This document shows positions 30,707-32,719 of a DNA stretch of 32,719 nucleotides, piece by piece. Made by a program: the position numbers and the translations under genes. Origin of the DNA: DASYXW01 sp035934405 (GTDB taxonomy: Bacteria > Acidobacteriota > Terriglobia > UBA7540); assembly GCA_035934405.1 (NCBI GenBank), contig DASYXW010000037.1, positions 1-32,719 of the forward strand, in the 5' to 3' direction. A model generated the notes under the pieces. The model did no database searches and had not been told where the DNA came from. It saw only the letters and a list, made by a program, of their open reading frames with translations. Numbering within the stretch: the first letter of the stretch is position 1; each line of letters begins with the position of its first letter.

Positions 30707-31642
30707 TTACCTCTCGCCCCACTTCAGCTTCTGCCGCAGGATTTCGAAATAGCTCTTCTCCGACGGCTGAATGAGCTCCACGTAGGAATCGGCCTTGGTC
30801 ACGCGAACCGTGTCGTCGTGGCGCGCGGCAATGCCCACCTGGCCGTCCACCGTGAGATAAACCGACTCGCGCTGGCTCTTCACCGCAATTTCGATGGTGA
30901 CGGAATCCGGCAGCACGATGGGCCGGTTGGTGAGCGTGTGAGGGGCGATGGGGGTGAGGATGAACGCCGGAACCGCCGGGGCCACCACGGGGCCGCCGGC
31001 CGCCAGCGAATACGCCGTGGAGCCGGTGGGCGTGGAGACGATCAGCCCGTCGGCCTTGTAGGTGGAAACAAACTGGCCGTCCACCGCCACTTCGAAATCG
31101 AGCACGCGCGCGATGGCGCCCTTGTTGAGCACGGCGTCGTTCAGCGCCAGGAAGCGCCCCATCACCTCGCCGGCGCGCACCATCTCGGCCTGCACCTGCA
31201 CCCGCCGCTCGGTGGAAAAGCAGCCGGCCAGCACACGGTCAAGCGTGGGATAGAGCTCTTCGCGCGTGATCACGGTGAGGAAGCCGAGGCCGCCCAGGTT
31301 GACGGCGAGCAGTGGAATGGGCTGGCGATTGAGCGCCCGCGCGGTGGAGAGCAGCGTGCCGTCGCCGCCCAGCACCACGATGGCGTCCACGGGGCCGGCC
31401 AGCTCGTTGCGGGCGAGGCAATTTTCCGTCCTCCCCAGCGTCGCGCCGGTTTCTTTGTCGATGAACACTTCGATCCGCCGCTCGCGCAGCCACTCGATCA
31501 GAGGCGGCACGATTTCGCGCACTTCGAGCTTCTTGGGTTTGGACGTGATGCCAATGCGCCGGATGGGCCCCCGGATGGGCCGTTCGAGGGCCGCTTCGAG
31601 AGCTCGTTCGAAGGTTGGTTCCGTCAGAGTTTCGATGGGCAT
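30707..31642 (-). CDS. nadK: NAD kinase
   Basis: Phosphorylates NAD to NADP, using ATP or polyphosphate. The 311-residue protein has the diacylglycerol-kinase-like fold signature VVLGGDGTLLSTAR near residue 90, VNLGGLGFLT near 115, LNDAVLNKG near 164, and the second family motif DGLIVSTPTGSTAYSLAAGGP near 196-216. The N-terminal ~28 residues (TFERALEAALERPIRGPIRR) are an extra, repeat-like extension before RIGITSKPKK. The ATG at 31642 follows tlyA by 29 bp on the same strand; nadK after tlyA is a common bacterial order. Confidence 0.95.
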   Translation of the reverse strand: MPIETLTEPTFERALEAALERPIRGPIRRIGITSKPKKLEVREIVPPLIEWLRERRIEVFIDKETGATLGRTENCLARNELAGPVDAIVVLGGDGTLLSTARALNRQPIPLLAVNLGGLGFLTVITREELYPTLDRVLAGCFSTERRVQVQAEMVRAGEVMGRFLALNDAVLNKGAIARVLDFEVAVDGQFVSTYKADGLIVSTPTGSTAYSLAAGGPVVAPAVPAFILTPIAPHTLTNRPIVLPDSVTIEIAVKSQRESVYLTVDGQVGIAARHDDTVRVTKADSYVELIQPSEKSYFEILRQKLKWGER

Positions 31643-31671
31643 TATTCAATCCGCCGCGCCCTGCCGGTGAT

Positions 31672-32472
31672 TCATCGGCCGGGCAATCCACTATCAACTG
31701 CCGAAAGTGGGCTGTCAACTGCACCCCACATCGCATACACAAAGTATTCCCGATTGCCGCCCGCGCCCGGCAGAACGCTTTCGGTTGAAGCGATGCCGCC
31801 AAAGCCGAGGTCCGCGAGCTTCTTGCTCACCTTCTCCACCGCCTCCCGATGCAGCCGCTCGTCCCGGACGATTCCGCCCTTGCCCACCTGGCCCTTGCCC
31901 GCTTCGAACTGCGGCTTGACGAGCACCAGCGCGCCGGCGCCCGGCTCGAGAAGCGGCGGGAGCACGGGCAGAATCAGGGTGGCCGAGATGAACGACACGT
32001 CCATCACCGCCAGGCTCACTCGCGCGCCGATTTGGGGCAGGGTGAGGTAGCGCGCGTTGACCTTTTCGAGCGAAACCACCCGCGGGTCGGAGCGCAGCCG
32101 CCAGTCGAGTTGATGGGTGCCCACGTCCACGGCGAAGACGCGCGAGGCGCCGCGCTGGAGCAGGCAGTCGGTGAAGCCGCCGGTGGAGGCGCCAATGTCG
32201 AGGCAAACGCGGCCGCGAACGTCCACAGAAGAGAAGTAGTCGAGCGCGCCTTCCAGCTTCAGCCCGGCCCTGCTGGCATATTTACTGGCGTATTTCAAGT
32301 GCGCGCCGGTCAGCCGCAGAGCGGCGCCTTCGGCGACCAGCGCCCCGCACTTTTCCACCTTCTGCTCGTCCACCAGCACCTGGCCCGCGAGAATCAGGCC
32401 TTGCGCCTTCGCGCGCGTTGGGGCGAGCGCGCGGTCCACCAGCAAGCGGTCGAGGCGTGTGCGCGATTTCAT
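31672..32472 (-). CDS. tlyA: TlyA-family rRNA 2'-O-methyltransferase / haemolysin-like
   Basis: Characterised TlyA proteins methylate 16S C1409 and/or 23S C1920. The 266-residue protein has an S4 RNA-binding domain at residues 3-65 (RTRLDRLLVDRALAPTRAKA) and a FtsJ-type methyltransferase domain with SAM motif DIGASTGGFTDCLLQRGA near 87-104, AVDVGTHQLDW near 108 and VKPQFEAGKGQVGKGGIV near 182. Start choice is ATG 32472 (MKSRTRLD, the family start); ATG 32484 is an alternative and TACAAT lies just upstream of both. The last residues (AVDSPLSAVDSGLPGR) extend past the usual end and are encoded by a repeat. Confidence 0.93.
   Translation of the reverse strand: MKSRTRLDRLLVDRALAPTRAKAQGLILAGQVLVDEQKVEKCGALVAEGAALRLTGAHLKYASKYASRAGLKLEGALDYFSSVDVRGRVCLDIGASTGGFTDCLLQRGASRVFAVDVGTHQLDWRLRSDPRVVSLEKVNARYLTLPQIGARVSLAVMDVSFISATLILPVLPPLLEPGAGALVLVKPQFEAGKGQVGKGGIVRDERLHREAVEKVSKKLADLGFGGIASTESVLPGAGGNREYFVYAMWGAVDSPLSAVDSGLPGR
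31688..31722. repeat. GCAGTTGACAG-type direct repeat at the tlyA 3' end
   Basis: On the minus strand GCAGTTGACAG and GCAGTTGATAG recur 21 bp apart, with CCACT/AGTGG inverted pieces between. They encode the Ala-Val-Asp-Ser repeats at the end of TlyA. Confidence 0.65.
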
Positions 32473-32560
32473 CGGTGACGCCATTATTGTATCGCACCGG
32501 AACCTCGCGCCCGGGCTCGCTTCCGGGCGTTCATCCCGGCCCATCCCGGGGATTCCCGCC

Positions 32561-32719
32561 TCAAGGCTCACGATTCTTACCATTAGCCGCCTTGTTTCGC
32601 CGGGCCTGGCGCACGTGCAGTCCCCAATCGCGATTCGGCGGGGTCCGCAGAAGACCCTCCCGCAAGGCGTCACGCTGCCACGGGTTCGTCCAGCAGGAAT
32701 CCGGCCGCAGTTTGTCAAA
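32561..32719 (-). CDS. 3' end of an unidentified gene (partial)
   Basis: The minus-strand frame entering at the window edge reads 52 residues (FDKLRPDSCWTNPWQRDALR, then a segment with TPPNRDWGLHVRQARR, ending GKNREP) and stops at 32561-32563. Composition and GC-rich third positions are like real coding sequence, unlike the competing frame that runs on into tlyA. The N-terminal part is outside the window, so no family can be given. About 75 bp without features separate it from tlyA. Confidence 0.4.
   Translation of the reverse strand, partial: FDKLRPDSCWTNPWQRDALREGLLRTPPNRDWGLHVRQARRNKAANGKNREP

Noticed and set aside
32473..32718. N-terminal extension of TlyA to the window edge
   Set aside because: The 82 extra residues are Arg/Cys/Gly-rich and precede the conserved MKSRTRLD start; another frame there has better coding character and its own stop.

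Overview
The window looks like chromosomal DNA of a GC-rich, diderm, free-living bacterium, most likely an acidobacterium (Acidobacteriota). This placement is an inference. It rests on the gene mix (PEP-CTERM protein, multiheme cytochrome, DAP decarboxylase, outer-membrane barrel lipoprotein) and on many short tandem or inverted oligonucleotide repeats at gene junctions. No rRNA is present to confirm it. No CRISPR array, prophage or intact insertion sequence was seen.

Layout. 1-455: a small possible zinc-binding protein (minus) behind three copies of a ~28-bp direct repeat. 456-4856 (minus): dnaK with a textbook sigma70 promoter, then an FdhF/YdeP-type molybdopterin oxidoreductase. 5096-7814 (plus): a secreted Asp-box (BNR) protein and a Rieske oxygenase that may be leaderless. 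7811-9321 (minus): LOG-family protein, tRNA-Lys(UUU), Mpo1-like membrane protein. 9472-16458 (plus): larC, metG, then a tightly overlapping set of a PA2779-like membrane peptide, a C39-like peptidase, a TPR/beta-barrel lipoprotein and tatD. 16459-17081: a 623-bp stretch with a REP-like hairpin, a candidate promoter, a doubtful 53-codon ORF and a strongly paired candidate RNA. 17082-21350 (plus): the classical rpmH-rnpA-yidD-yidC-mnmE cluster without a jag/khpB gene. 21380-24179 (minus): murJ preceded by a double zinc-ribbon gene, and a PEP-CTERM protein. 24486-26259 (plus): exported rhodanese and octaheme cytochrome c. 26292-27537 (minus): tsaB-rimI. 27648-30683 (plus): a GAF-GAF-PP2C phosphatase and lysA. 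30707-32719 (minus): nadK, tlyA and the 3' end of an unidentified gene.

How the genes work together. Most genes are housekeeping: translation and tRNA modification (metG, mnmE, tsaB, rimI, rnpA, rpmH, tRNA-Lys, tlyA), envelope assembly (yidC, yidD, murJ, lysA) and cofactors (nadK, larC). The accessory parts are the secreted or redox proteins and the PA2779/C39/TPR-barrel set, which looks like a cell-envelope peptide-processing or surface-display module of unknown purpose.

The most unusual recurring signal is a set of short repeats. Different 6-9-bp units, tandem and often with inverted arms, lie directly at stop codons (larC, lysA, rimI, tlyA, murJ), directly before start codons lacking a Shine-Dalgarno (yidC, mnmE), or inside coding sequences as linkers (larC, metG, mnmE, rhodanese). 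Start sites were re-chosen for about a dozen genes from ribosome-binding sites, overlaps or family N-termini. The 45-codon rpmH, with a TTG start, was read directly from the DNA.
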